Below, piece by piece: positions 41,044 to 49,757 of a DNA stretch of 64,000 bases. Made by a program: the position numbers and the translations under genes. Position 1 is the stretch's first letter; the number at the start of each line of letters is the position of its first letter. The notes under the pieces were generated by a model. That model did no database searches. It was not told the origin of the DNA and saw only the letters and a program-made list of their open reading frames with translations. The stretch comes from JAMXLJ01 sp036558745 (lineage in GTDB: Bacteria; Actinomycetota; Acidimicrobiia; IMCC26256; JAMXLJ01): NCBI GenBank assembly GCA_036558745.1, contig DATBEZ010000011.1, forward strand, positions 25,000-88,999. Reading direction: 5' to 3'.

Positions 41044-41474
41044 CCCGGCCGTCGGGTGCGCCGCCCGTCGAGATCGCCGCGCTCACGCCGGACTCGTGGA
41101 CCGAGCCGTTCTGGGTCGCGGCGGCGGAGCATCGTCTCGTGGTGCCCCGTTGCACGAGCTGCGGCACGTACCGGATGCCGCCGAGCCCGTTCTGCTACGC
41201 GTGCCAGGCCCAGGGCATCGAGTGGGTCGAGCAGCGCGGCGCCGGCGTCGTCTACAGCTACACCGTGATCCGTCACGCGGTCGTGCCGGTCATGCGCGAC
41301 GCGCTGCCGTACGTCGTCGCGGTGGTCGAGCTCCCCGACGCGGGCGGCGTGCGTCTCGTCGCCAACCTCGTCGACATGGATCCCGACGCGGTGGAGATCG
41401 GCATGGCCGTCCGCGTGGTGTGGGACGACGTCGACGCCGGCGTCGCGATCCCGCGCTTCACGAAGGCGGGCTGA
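41040..41474 (+). CDS. DUF35 OB-fold protein with zinc ribbon, partner of the thiolase-like enzyme
   Basis: This 144-residue protein begins with a helical lead, then a rubredoxin-like zinc ribbon CTSCGTYRMPPSPFCYAC (about 38-55), then an OB fold (GAGVVYSYTVIRHAVV ... GMAVRVVWDDVDAG). DUF35 proteins bind and organise thiolase-like aldolases and acyl-CoA substrates in side-chain degradation. The ATG overlaps the thiolase-like stop (ATGA), which supports a heteromeric complex. A long hairpin follows the gene. Confidence 0.88.
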   Translation: MTRPSGAPPVEIAALTPDSWTEPFWVAAAEHRLVVPRCTSCGTYRMPPSPFCYACQAQGIEWVEQRGAGVVYSYTVIRHAVVPVMRDALPYVVAVVELPDAGGVRLVANLVDMDPDAVEIGMAVRVVWDDVDAGVAIPRFTKAG

Positions 41475-41559
41475 GCGCGGCAAGCTCCGGGACGTGGACG
41501 TCTGGGATGCCACGGGAGCCGACTCCGTCGACCCAGTACGACCGCCTGCGGATGCGGCA

Positions 41560-41620
41560 CCACCGCCAAGATGCGGCACTGACCGTCGGAATCCGACGGT
41601 CAGTGCCGCATCTTCGGTGG
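41560..41620. terminator. Very long bidirectional hairpin between convergent genes
   Basis: Arms 41568-41590 and 41592-41614 are perfectly complementary over 23 bases (AAGATGCGGCACTGACCGTC and on to GGA on one side). Beyond a two-base bulge CCACCG/CGGTGG adds six more pairs. It lies between the DUF35 stop and the MMPL stop and should end both transcripts. No T-run. Confidence 0.7.
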
Positions 41621-41623
41621 GGG

Positions 41624-44035
41624 TCAGTTGCCGGGGAGGCCCGACATGTCGCGCTCCTCGATCGACTCCTCGTGCGTGGTGCCGGGCTTGAACCCGGGCG
41701 AGAACCCGCCGATGCGCGGGTGGCGGTCGGCCCACACCAGCAGCGGCGGCAGCACGATGAGCGCGACGAGCAGCGCGACCAGCGTGTTCAACGCGACGAT
41801 GATGCCGAAGTCGCGCAGTAGCGGGAACTCGGAGAGCGCGATCACCGCGAAGCCGCCGACGAGCGTGAGCCCGGACGCGACGAACGCGCGTCCGATGCGC
41901 ACGGTGCCGACGTCGATCGCGTCCTCACGCGACCGGCCGCGCTCGCGCTCCTCCACGTAGCGGGTCAGGATCAGCACCGCGAACTCGGTGCCCACCGCGA
42001 TGACCAGTGGCCCGGCGACCGCCGTGAGGGGGCTCAGCTCGAGACCGGTCGCGTACACGACCAGTGACGACAGGCCGACCGCGATGAGGACCGGCACCAA
42101 CGTGAGCAACGTCTCGACGATCTTGCGGTAGAAGAGCAGCAGCCAGACCGCGACGAGCCCGAGTGCGAGCAGGGTCATCGTGTCGCGGTTGGCCTGCAGC
42201 GCGTCGACGAGCGCGATGCCGACGACGACGAGACCCGAGGGCGTGGCCTTCACACCCTGCGGCGGGTTCAGGTCGGCCTTCATCTGGTCGAGCAGCTTGC
42301 CCCGCTCCGACAGCGAGATGTTCGCGATCGGGAAGATCAGGTTGGCCTTCGTGAAGTCCTTGCTGATGAACGCGGTCTGGACGTCGGGTGGCGCCACGCC
42401 GTAGAGCAGGCGCATCTGCTCCTCGTTCGGCGCGCCCTGTGTCACCGTGCTGATGACCCCGCCGAGGCTCGCGTACTCGACGATCTGCTTCGGGTGCTTC
42501 TTCAGCTGTTGCTGCGCGTAGCCGTCCATCCACGAGGCGACGGGTGTCGCCATGACGTTGTTCGCCTCGACCAGGAAGTCGAGCTCGGTCGAGAACCCGG
42601 CCTGCGCGCGCAACTGCTTCAGGCTCTGCTCGGTGGAGCCGTTCGGGGGGATCCACTTCTCGGGATCGGTCTGGATCGTGAACTTGCCCTCGACCGCGAA
42701 GCCGGCGATCACCACCACGATCCCGACGAGGATCATCGGGACGACCAGCTTGCGGGCCGCGACCGCGAGAGAACGGACGACGCGCTCGAGCATCTGTCCC
42801 CGGGGCGCCTCGCTCGGCTGGGTCGGCCGGCGGTGCTCGCGTCGCAGCAGGTACGCGAGCGGGACGAAGAGCACGACGAGGAAGATGACCGCGACTCCGA
42901 GATCGAGCATGGCGCCGAACTGGCGGATCATCGGCACCTTCGAGACCTGCATCGCGAGGAAGCCGAGGACCGCGGCGATCATCGCGATCGCGAGCGCGGG
43001 GGCGAGGTCGACCATCACCCGACCCACGGCCGCGTTCGGATCGTGGTCGTACTCGATCTCCTCCTCGAACCGGCTGTGCATCTGGATCGCGAAGTCGACG
43101 CCCATGCCGATGAGGATCGGGAGGCCCGAGATCGTCACCAGGTTCAGTGGCAACCCGATGTAGCCCATGATCCCGAACGTGCACAGCGCCGAGATCGCGA
43201 CGCATCCGAGCGAGAGGAGTCGCGACCGCACGCGGAAGACCACGAACAACACGATGATCATCACCAGCACCGCGAGCCCGCCGAGGGTCACGATGCCGTG
43301 CTGCAGGTAGTCGTTGATGTCCTGGAGCAGGACGGCCGGACCGGTCGAGATGGAGGTGAACCCCTCGAGCTTGTGCTTGGCGACGAGACGCTTCACCGTG
43401 TCGGCCGCCTTGCCCATTTGGCCGATCTCGTCGTTGCCGTGCAGACGCGTGATCATCAACGCGTGCTGCTTGTCGATGAAGTTGGTCTTGAGCGCGGCGC
43501 GGATGTTGCCGTTCGCGTCGTAGAGCAGGAAGCGGACGTAGTCGGGATTCGTGAGGGTCAGCGGGCCCTTCACCTGCGACAGCCGAGCGAGCTCGCCGGC
43601 CTGGATCGCGTTGTACTTGGCCGCGTTCGCGGGATCGTTCTTGGCCGCGGATGCGAACATCTGCGGGGCCACACCGACCTCGGCCTGCGCGAACTTCATC
43701 GCCGTGAGCGGGCTGAGCACGTAGCGGTAGAGACCGCTCTTGTGCAGGTCGCTCTCGAGCGCCTCCAAGCGCGCGATGTTCGTCGGCGTGAACAGGTCCT
43801 CGACGTGCTTGCCCTGGTAGACGGTGAGCATGGGCTCGCCGCCGAAGGTGCTCTGGTATCGGTGGTTGTCCTTCGCGACCTGCGAACCGCTGCCGATGAG
43901 CGCGTCCTGGCTCGTCTCGAACTTCAGCAGTGTGCCGCCGACGGCGAGCACCAACGTGATGAGCACCGCGACGACCAGCACCAGGTTGTGGCGCCGGCGC
44001 AGCAGGTCGGTCAGCCAGTCCCAGACGCGTCTCAC
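41624..44035 (-). CDS. MMPL/RND-superfamily membrane transporter
   Basis: This 803-residue RND protein has TM1 (LVLVVAVLITLVLAVGG), a large extracytoplasmic loop, a five-helix bundle with GMGVDFAIQMHSRFEEE, a second loop, and a matching C-terminal bundle with VAVGTEFAVLILTRYVEE. The two halves are a classical tandem duplication. MMPL proteins of this size export lipids or hopanoid-type molecules using proton flow; the Asp in GMGVDF and Glu in GTEF fit proton relay positions. The GTG at 44035 overlaps the acyl-CoA ligase stop, so lipid activation and export are probably linked. Confidence 0.88.
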   Translation of the reverse strand: MRRVWDWLTDLLRRRHNLVLVVAVLITLVLAVGGTLLKFETSQDALIGSGSQVAKDNHRYQSTFGGEPMLTVYQGKHVEDLFTPTNIARLEALESDLHKSGLYRYVLSPLTAMKFAQAEVGVAPQMFASAAKNDPANAAKYNAIQAGELARLSQVKGPLTLTNPDYVRFLLYDANGNIRAALKTNFIDKQHALMITRLHGNDEIGQMGKAADTVKRLVAKHKLEGFTSISTGPAVLLQDINDYLQHGIVTLGGLAVLVMIIVLFVVFRVRSRLLSLGCVAISALCTFGIMGYIGLPLNLVTISGLPILIGMGVDFAIQMHSRFEEEIEYDHDPNAAVGRVMVDLAPALAIAMIAAVLGFLAMQVSKVPMIRQFGAMLDLGVAVIFLVVLFVPLAYLLRREHRRPTQPSEAPRGQMLERVVRSLAVAARKLVVPMILVGIVVVIAGFAVEGKFTIQTDPEKWIPPNGSTEQSLKQLRAQAGFSTELDFLVEANNVMATPVASWMDGYAQQQLKKHPKQIVEYASLGGVISTVTQGAPNEEQMRLLYGVAPPDVQTAFISKDFTKANLIFPIANISLSERGKLLDQMKADLNPPQGVKATPSGLVVVGIALVDALQANRDTMTLLALGLVAVWLLLFYRKIVETLLTLVPVLIAVGLSSLVVYATGLELSPLTAVAGPLVIAVGTEFAVLILTRYVEERERGRSREDAIDVGTVRIGRAFVASGLTLVGGFAVIALSEFPLLRDFGIIVALNTLVALLVALIVLPPLLVWADRHPRIGGFSPGFKPGTTHEESIEERDMSGLPGN

Positions 44036-45903
44036 CGTGGCTCCGCGTAGAGCTCACCGATGACGTCGGCGTACCGCTCCGACACGACGTTGCGCTTCAC
44101 CTTGAGCGTCGGCGTGAGCTCACCCGACGCGACCGTGAAGTCGTGCGGGAGGATGCGCCACTTGCGGATGTTCTCGGGACGCGACAGCTCACCGTTGACG
44201 TGCGCGACCGCCTTGTCGATCGCGGCCCGCAGGTCCGGGTCCCACACCAACGCTTCGGGCTCGAGCGGCTTGCCTCGCGTGCGCGCCCACGGCACGAGCT
44301 GGTCGGGGTCGAGCGTGATCAGCGCGGTGAGGTACGGGCGTCCCTCTCCGATCACGACGACCTGCGAGACGAGCGGCTCGTACCGGAGCCGGGTCTCGAT
44401 CTCACGCGGCGCGATGTTCTTGCCCTGCGCGGTGATGATGAGGTCCTTCTTCCGATCGGTGACGACGAGGTAGCCCGCGTCGTCGAAGTGCCCCACGTCC
44501 CCCGAATGCATCCAGCCGTCCGCGTCGATGAGCTCGCGGGTCGCGGCGTCGTCGTTGAAGTAACCCTGACAGACGTTGGGCCCCTTGACCAGGATCTCTC
44601 CGTCGTCGGCGATGCGGACGTCGACGCCGGGCAGCGGCGGCCCGACGGTGCCGATGCGGATCGCGTCGGGCGGGTTGAGGGTCGTGGGTCCGCAGTCCTC
44701 GGTCTGGCCGTACACCTCGCCCACGCGCAGGCCGACGCCGTGGAGCCACTCGAGCAGCTCGACGTGGATCGGCGCCGCGCCCGACACGAGCACGCGCGCC
44801 CGGTCCAGCCCCGTCCCCGAGCGGATCCTGGCCCCGACGACGCGGTCGAGCACGTCGTAGAGGACCTTGTCCATCACTCCCATGCGCGCCCGGCCCTGCG
44901 CCTCGGCCACCGCCTCCGGACCGAGCTCCAGATAGCGGGTCCCCAGCGCGTGGGCCAGCCCGCGCTCACCCTTCACCCGGGCCAGGATCGCCTCGCGTAG
45001 CTTCTCCCAGACCCTGGGCACCGCGAAGAAGATGGTGGGCCGGCACTGCGGGAGGTCCTCGGCCAGGGTCGCCAGGCTGCGTGCGAACCAGGTCTCGCCA
45101 CCGGAGACGATCTGGCCGAAGTGGCTCACCGTCCGCTCGGCGATGTGGCTCAGCGGCAGGAACGAGAGGAACCGGTCGTCGGGCCCGATCGTGACGACCT
45201 TGGTGATCACGTCGACGGTGCCCATCACGTTGGCGTGCGTGATCATGGCGCCGCGCGGCGGTCCCGTCGTCCCGCTCGTGTAGACGAGCGTCGCGAGCGC
45301 GTCGTGCGCGACCGCGTCGGCACGTGCGTCGGGCAGCTCGGGTTCGCGGACGAGGCGCTGCTCACCGAGCGCACGTAACGCATCGATGCTGGTACAGAAC
45401 GCGTCCGGATCCGCGACCCGGTCGACGTCGACGTCGGTGGTGTCGAACACGACGACGTGCTCGAGCGCGGCGAGCTCGTCGCGGTGCTCGAGCACCTTCG
45501 CGAGCTGGTCACGGTCCTCGACGAAGCACACCCGCGCGCCGGCGTCGCGAAGGATGTACGCGACCTGCTCCGCCGCGCTGGTCGGATAGACCGGAACGGT
45601 CACCGCGGCCGCGGCGAGGATGCCGAGGTCGGCGACGTGCCAGTCCAGCCGGTTCATCGACAGCAGCCCGACGCGATCACCGGGCTCGACGCCGAGCTGC
45701 ACGAGACCGGCGGTTGCCGCGGCGACCGCCTCGCCGTACTCGCGCCAGGTGAAGGGCTCCCACCGGCCGTCGACGTTGCGCCGGAGGGCGACCCGATCGC
45801 TGTACTGCACCACCCGCCGGCGGAACAGCTCCACGATCGTCCCCGCGGCGCCGGGCGCGTCCGGGGCGGAAGCGGTCGGGACCGACGACGTCACGTCCGA
45901 CAT
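44032..45903 (-). CDS. Long-chain fatty-acid-CoA ligase (FadD-type)
   Basis: This 623-residue adenylate-forming enzyme makes long-chain acyl-CoA. ATP P-loop LVYTSGTTGPPRGAMITH, VYGQTEDCG, SGDVGHFDDAGYLVV and DRKKDLIITAQGKNIAP (the L-motif and hinge) are all intact, with the final catalytic Lys in LTPTLKVKR. It resembles FadD15-like ligases. The ATG at 45903 has GGGAG about nine bases upstream; a GTG two codons earlier overlaps that site. Its stop overlaps the MMPL transporter start, forming a two-gene lipid operon. Confidence 0.93.
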   Translation of the reverse strand: MSDVTSSVPTASAPDAPGAAGTIVELFRRRVVQYSDRVALRRNVDGRWEPFTWREYGEAVAAATAGLVQLGVEPGDRVGLLSMNRLDWHVADLGILAAAAVTVPVYPTSAAEQVAYILRDAGARVCFVEDRDQLAKVLEHRDELAALEHVVVFDTTDVDVDRVADPDAFCTSIDALRALGEQRLVREPELPDARADAVAHDALATLVYTSGTTGPPRGAMITHANVMGTVDVITKVVTIGPDDRFLSFLPLSHIAERTVSHFGQIVSGGETWFARSLATLAEDLPQCRPTIFFAVPRVWEKLREAILARVKGERGLAHALGTRYLELGPEAVAEAQGRARMGVMDKVLYDVLDRVVGARIRSGTGLDRARVLVSGAAPIHVELLEWLHGVGLRVGEVYGQTEDCGPTTLNPPDAIRIGTVGPPLPGVDVRIADDGEILVKGPNVCQGYFNDDAATRELIDADGWMHSGDVGHFDDAGYLVVTDRKKDLIITAQGKNIAPREIETRLRYEPLVSQVVVIGEGRPYLTALITLDPDQLVPWARTRGKPLEPEALVWDPDLRAAIDKAVAHVNGELSRPENIRKWRILPHDFTVASGELTPTLKVKRNVVSERYADVIGELYAEPR

Positions 45904-46067
45904 GGGCACAGTCTCCCTCTCACCTGCGCTTCGCTCTACCCCCACCCCCAGGGGCCGGGCACCGGGACACGACCGCGCTCGGGACCGCCCCGCCGACGGA
46001 GCGCGCGCACGAACCGGCTCCGATACGCTCCGGCTCGGCACGGAAGCGACGGAGGGGCGCGGGCTCG

Positions 46068-48665
46068 ATGGGGGTGCGGCAACCGGTTCGACGCGCGTTC
46101 GCACGGCCGCGGCCCGTGCGCGTCCTCGTGCTCGCGGTCGCCACGTTCGTGCTCGGGGCCGCGCTCAGCGCGTGCGTGCCGCCGCCGGGCGGTCCGACGC
46201 CGCACATCGACGTCACGTTCGACAAGACACCCGCGCGGGGCAGCACGAACGTGGGCATCTCGGTCGCGAACTTCACGGTCACGACGGTGACCGTCCGACT
46301 CGACTCGCCGACGGTGACGCCGCTGACGACGGCGAGCAGCGCGAGCTTCCAGTTCGCGCTCGATACGACGACGCTCAAGGACGGACCGCACACGCTGTAC
46401 GTCGTCGCGCAGGGAACCTCGACGTCGGTCGAGAACGACGTGCAGTTCGGCGTCGACAATTCGCAGACCGCGCTCCCGGCCGGGTTCCAGCAGTCGACGG
46501 TGTTCAACGGGCTGGACCAGCCGACCGCCGTCCGCTTCTCGCCCGACGGTCGCGTGTTCATCGCGGAGAAGAGCGGGATCATCATCGTCTTCGACAGTCT
46601 CACCGACACGGTGCCGAAGGTGTTCGCGGACCTGCGCACCGACGTCTTCGACGCGTGGGACCGCGGGCTGCTGGGCCTCGCGCTCGACCCGGCCTTCCCC
46701 ACGCGGCCCTACGTGTACGTGCTGTACGCGCGCGACGCGCTTCCCGGCGGCACCTCACCCCACTGGAACGACAACTGCCCGACGCCGCCCGGCGCCACCG
46801 ACGCGGGATGCGTGGTCACAGGGCGCCTCGCGCGGCTCACCGCGTCGGGCGACAAGATGACCGGCAGCCCGCAGGTGCTGATCGACGACTGGTGCCAGCA
46901 GTTCCCGTCACACTCCATCGGCGACCTGCACTTCGGCAGCGACGGCGCGCTCTACGCGAGCGGCGGTGACGGCGCGAGCTGGCTCTACACCGACTACGGC
47001 CAGGCGGGGTCACCGCTCAACCCGTGCGGTGACCCGCCCGCGGGAGTCGGCGGCACCCAGACACCTCCGAGCGCGCAGGGCGGGGCGCTGCGAGCGCAGG
47101 ACGCGCTCACCGCGGGCGACCCGACCGGTGATCCGACCGGCCTCGACGGCACGGTGATCCGGGTCGACCCGAACACCGGTGCCGCGATGCCCGACAACCC
47201 GCGCGCGTCGAGCACCGACCCGAACGTGCGCCGCATCGTCGCGTACGGGCTGCGGAACCCGTACCGCTTCACGATCCGGCCAGGCACCAACGAGCTGTGG
47301 ATCGGCGACGTCGGGTGGAACACGTGGGAGGAGATCAACCGCGCGCCGGACCCGGTCCACACGGTGACCGACTTCGGCTGGCCGTGCTACGAGGGTGCGG
47401 GCCCGCAGCCCGGGTACCAGGCGCTGGGTCTCGACGTGTGCAGCATCATGTACTTCTTCGGCGTCGGGACGCCGCCGTACTACACGTACAAGCACACGGC
47501 GAGCGTGGTCCCGGGCGACGGATGCCCGACCGGCGGGTCGTCGGTCAGCGGCGGCGTGTTCTACAACGGCGGCCGGTACCCCGGCGTCGCGGGCAACTAC
47601 CCGTCGAAGTACGACGGCGCGTTGTTCTTCGCCGACTACACGCGCCGCTGCATCTGGGCCATGTTGCCGGGCAGCAACGGCCTGCCCGACCCGACGCACA
47701 TCGAAGCGTTCGCGGCGGGCACCGCGGGCGCGTACAGCCCCGTCGATCTGCAGACGGGTCCCGGCGGCGACCTCTACTACGTCGACCTGCTGGGCGGCAC
47801 CGTCCGGCGCATCCGGTACTACCCGAACGACCGCCCGCCGGTACCGGTGCTGAGCGCGAGCACGACGAGCGGACTGCTCCCGCTCACGGTCCACTTCGAC
47901 GCGTCCGGATCGAGCGACCCCGACGCCGACCCGCTCACGTACTCGTGGGACCTCGACGGCAACGGCACCTACGGCGACGCCGCGGGTCCGACCGCGACGT
48001 ACACGTACACGACCGCCGGACCGCGCACCGTCGGTGTGCGCGTGAGTGATCCGCTCGGCGCGACCACGACCGCGACCGTGGTCGTCTCCGCGGGCAACAC
48101 ACCACCCTCGGCGACGATCACGACGCCACTGTCGTCGTTGACGTGGAAGGTCAACGACGTCGTGAGCTTCTCGGGCACGGGCACCGACACCCAGGACGGC
48201 ACGTTGCCCGCGTCGGCGTTCACGTGGTCGCTCGACATCCGTCACTGCCCGACGGTGAGCACGTGCCACACCCACCCGGTGCAGACGTGGACGGGCGTCA
48301 AGAGCGGATCGTTCGTCGCGCCCGACCACGAGTTCCCATCGCACCTGGAGCTGTGGCTCACGGTGAAGGACAGCGGCGGGCTCACCGACACGAAGCTCGT
48401 CGAGCTGTACCCGAAGACGGCAACGCTGTCGCTCGCGTCGAGCCCGACCGGTGCGAGCATCGGTGTGGGGAGCGTCGCGCAGCTCACGCCGTTCTCGTTG
48501 ACGGTCATCAACGGGTCGACCCAGTCGGTCACCGCGCCCGACCAGACGCTCGGCGGTCAGCCGTACACGTTCCAGAGCTGGTCCGACGGTGGCGCGCAGT
48601 CGCACCAGGTGACGGTCCCCGGCGACACGACCCTCACCGCCACCTTCACCCCGACGACCGGCTGA
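46068..48665 (+). CDS. Secreted sugar dehydrogenase-like (PQQ/GDH-type beta-propeller) lipoprotein with PKD domain
   Basis: This 865-residue exported lipoprotein has a long n-region, the core VLVLAVATFVLGAALSA and the lipobox LSAC. An Ig-like segment (about 45-130) follows. A glucose/sorbosone dehydrogenase propeller (about 135-590) has FNGLDQPTAVRFSPDGRVFIAEK split over its first blades, LGLALDPAFP, HSIGDLHFGSDGALYASGGDG and YGLRNPYRFTI. A PKD domain (about 590-680; DASGSSDPDADPLTYSWDLD) and further beta domains complete it. TACGCT at 46024 may be its -10 box. Oxidation of an extracellular sugar or alcohol is likely, but cofactor and substrate are unknown. Confidence 0.85.
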   Translation: MGVRQPVRRAFARPRPVRVLVLAVATFVLGAALSACVPPPGGPTPHIDVTFDKTPARGSTNVGISVANFTVTTVTVRLDSPTVTPLTTASSASFQFALDTTTLKDGPHTLYVVAQGTSTSVENDVQFGVDNSQTALPAGFQQSTVFNGLDQPTAVRFSPDGRVFIAEKSGIIIVFDSLTDTVPKVFADLRTDVFDAWDRGLLGLALDPAFPTRPYVYVLYARDALPGGTSPHWNDNCPTPPGATDAGCVVTGRLARLTASGDKMTGSPQVLIDDWCQQFPSHSIGDLHFGSDGALYASGGDGASWLYTDYGQAGSPLNPCGDPPAGVGGTQTPPSAQGGALRAQDALTAGDPTGDPTGLDGTVIRVDPNTGAAMPDNPRASSTDPNVRRIVAYGLRNPYRFTIRPGTNELWIGDVGWNTWEEINRAPDPVHTVTDFGWPCYEGAGPQPGYQALGLDVCSIMYFFGVGTPPYYTYKHTASVVPGDGCPTGGSSVSGGVFYNGGRYPGVAGNYPSKYDGALFFADYTRRCIWAMLPGSNGLPDPTHIEAFAAGTAGAYSPVDLQTGPGGDLYYVDLLGGTVRRIRYYPNDRPPVPVLSASTTSGLLPLTVHFDASGSSDPDADPLTYSWDLDGNGTYGDAAGPTATYTYTTAGPRTVGVRVSDPLGATTTATVVVSAGNTPPSATITTPLSSLTWKVNDVVSFSGTGTDTQDGTLPASAFTWSLDIRHCPTVSTCHTHPVQTWTGVKSGSFVAPDHEFPSHLELWLTVKDSGGLTDTKLVELYPKTATLSLASSPTGASIGVGSVAQLTPFSLTVINGSTQSVTAPDQTLGGQPYTFQSWSDGGAQSHQVTVPGDTTLTATFTPTTG

Positions 48666-48680
48666 CACGGCACCCGCTCA

Positions 48681-48723
48681 GTTGGGACGAATTCCTGCTC
48701 CGTGACTCGGAAATCGTCCCAAC
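48681..48723. terminator. Bidirectional hairpin between the dehydrogenase and nuclease genes
   Basis: GTTGGGACGAATTCC (48681-48695) pairs with GGAAATCGTCCCAAC (48709-48723) with one mismatch around a 13-base loop. It lies between the stops of two convergent genes. Confidence 0.65.
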
Positions 48724-48736
48724 CGGCCGACACGCA

Positions 48737-49747
48737 TCAGACCAGGGGGAAGTAGCCGGGGACCTGCGTGTGGGGGGTGTGGAGGTACACCTTGGCCTCG
48801 GGCGCGCCGCCGAAGCGCCCGTGGCTCCAGCGGATCTCGACCCGGCCCTCGACCGGGAGCTCCTCGCGTCCCGACCGGCGCCGCACGACCGCGCGCCAAC
48901 CGACCATGGGCTGACCGCCGGGGCGGGCTTCGACGTCGAACGCGCGCAGCTCGAACTCCTGACGCCAGTCCCAGGGCGTCGCGATGCGCAACCGCAACGA
49001 ACCCGCGGCCGAGCTTCCGAGCACGAAGTACGGCGCGCTCCCGATGCGCAGCAGGCGCCACAGCATCCGCTCGCGATCGCGGTCGCGCTCCATCGCGGCG
49101 CGCCACACGCGGGCCGACTCGCACGCGACCGCGTCGGTGAGCTCCGCGTACTGGGCCTCGAGCTGGCGTGTCGGCCATGCGCGCCCGCGCAGCGCGTCGC
49201 GCACGATGCGGCGATCCGCAGCGGTGAGCTCGGTGACCCGGTCGGGCATGTCGTCGAGCTCGATCTCCTTGCGCACCGACGCGTACAGCGCGTCGTGCTC
49301 CTCGCGCGCGACGAGCTGGTACCAGTCGCCGCCGCGCGCGCCGTGCCCGCCCGCGAGCAACCGCTCGAAGAGGTGCGCTGGCGACGCGTTGATCACGATC
49401 TGCGACAGGTACTTGCAGCTCACGAGGTATACGTGGTCGACGCGCAGGTCGGCCGGCACGACCTCGTCCCCGGGTTGCCGGTGCGAGCCCTTCCACTCGA
49501 TGAGCAGCGGGACGCGGCCGCGCAGCCCGTCGCGCGCGTCGAGGAACCGGCGCCCGTTCGTCCATGCGGCGACGAAGGCCTGACGGTTCGTGGGATGACT
49601 CCACGCGTCGGTGAGCTGGTTCCACACGCGCGTGCTCACGTCGACGAGCGGCTCGGGCCGGCTCGCGAGACCCGAGTCGACGTCGTCGGCGCCGGTCATC
49701 CCGAGCCCGGTGACGACCTCGGTGATCGTCGTTCGGAGGTCGGCCAC
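48737..49747 (-). CDS. Putative type II restriction endonuclease (PD-(D/E)XK-like)
   Basis: This 336-residue protein is encoded ten bases after the methyltransferase stop. VPLLIEWKGSHRQPGDE (79-95) contains an E-x-K triad (Glu84, Lys86) as in PD-(D/E)XK nucleases, followed by a second strand VDHVYLVSCKYLSQ (103-116) with further acidic/Lys residues. The remaining protein is mixed alpha/beta and ends in WSHGRFGG and a Tyr/Pro tail. No closer family is recognised. Nuclease function is inferred from the ExK motif and the methyltransferase partner. The GTG at 49747 gives VADLRTTITEV, and the open frame upstream lies inside the methyltransferase gene. Confidence 0.68.
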   Translation of the reverse strand: MADLRTTITEVVTGLGMTGADDVDSGLASRPEPLVDVSTRVWNQLTDAWSHPTNRQAFVAAWTNGRRFLDARDGLRGRVPLLIEWKGSHRQPGDEVVPADLRVDHVYLVSCKYLSQIVINASPAHLFERLLAGGHGARGGDWYQLVAREEHDALYASVRKEIELDDMPDRVTELTAADRRIVRDALRGRAWPTRQLEAQYAELTDAVACESARVWRAAMERDRDRERMLWRLLRIGSAPYFVLGSSAAGSLRLRIATPWDWRQEFELRAFDVEARPGGQPMVGWRAVVRRRSGREELPVEGRVEIRWSHGRFGGAPEAKVYLHTPHTQVPGYFPLV

Positions 49748-49757
49748 GGCCTGGCGT

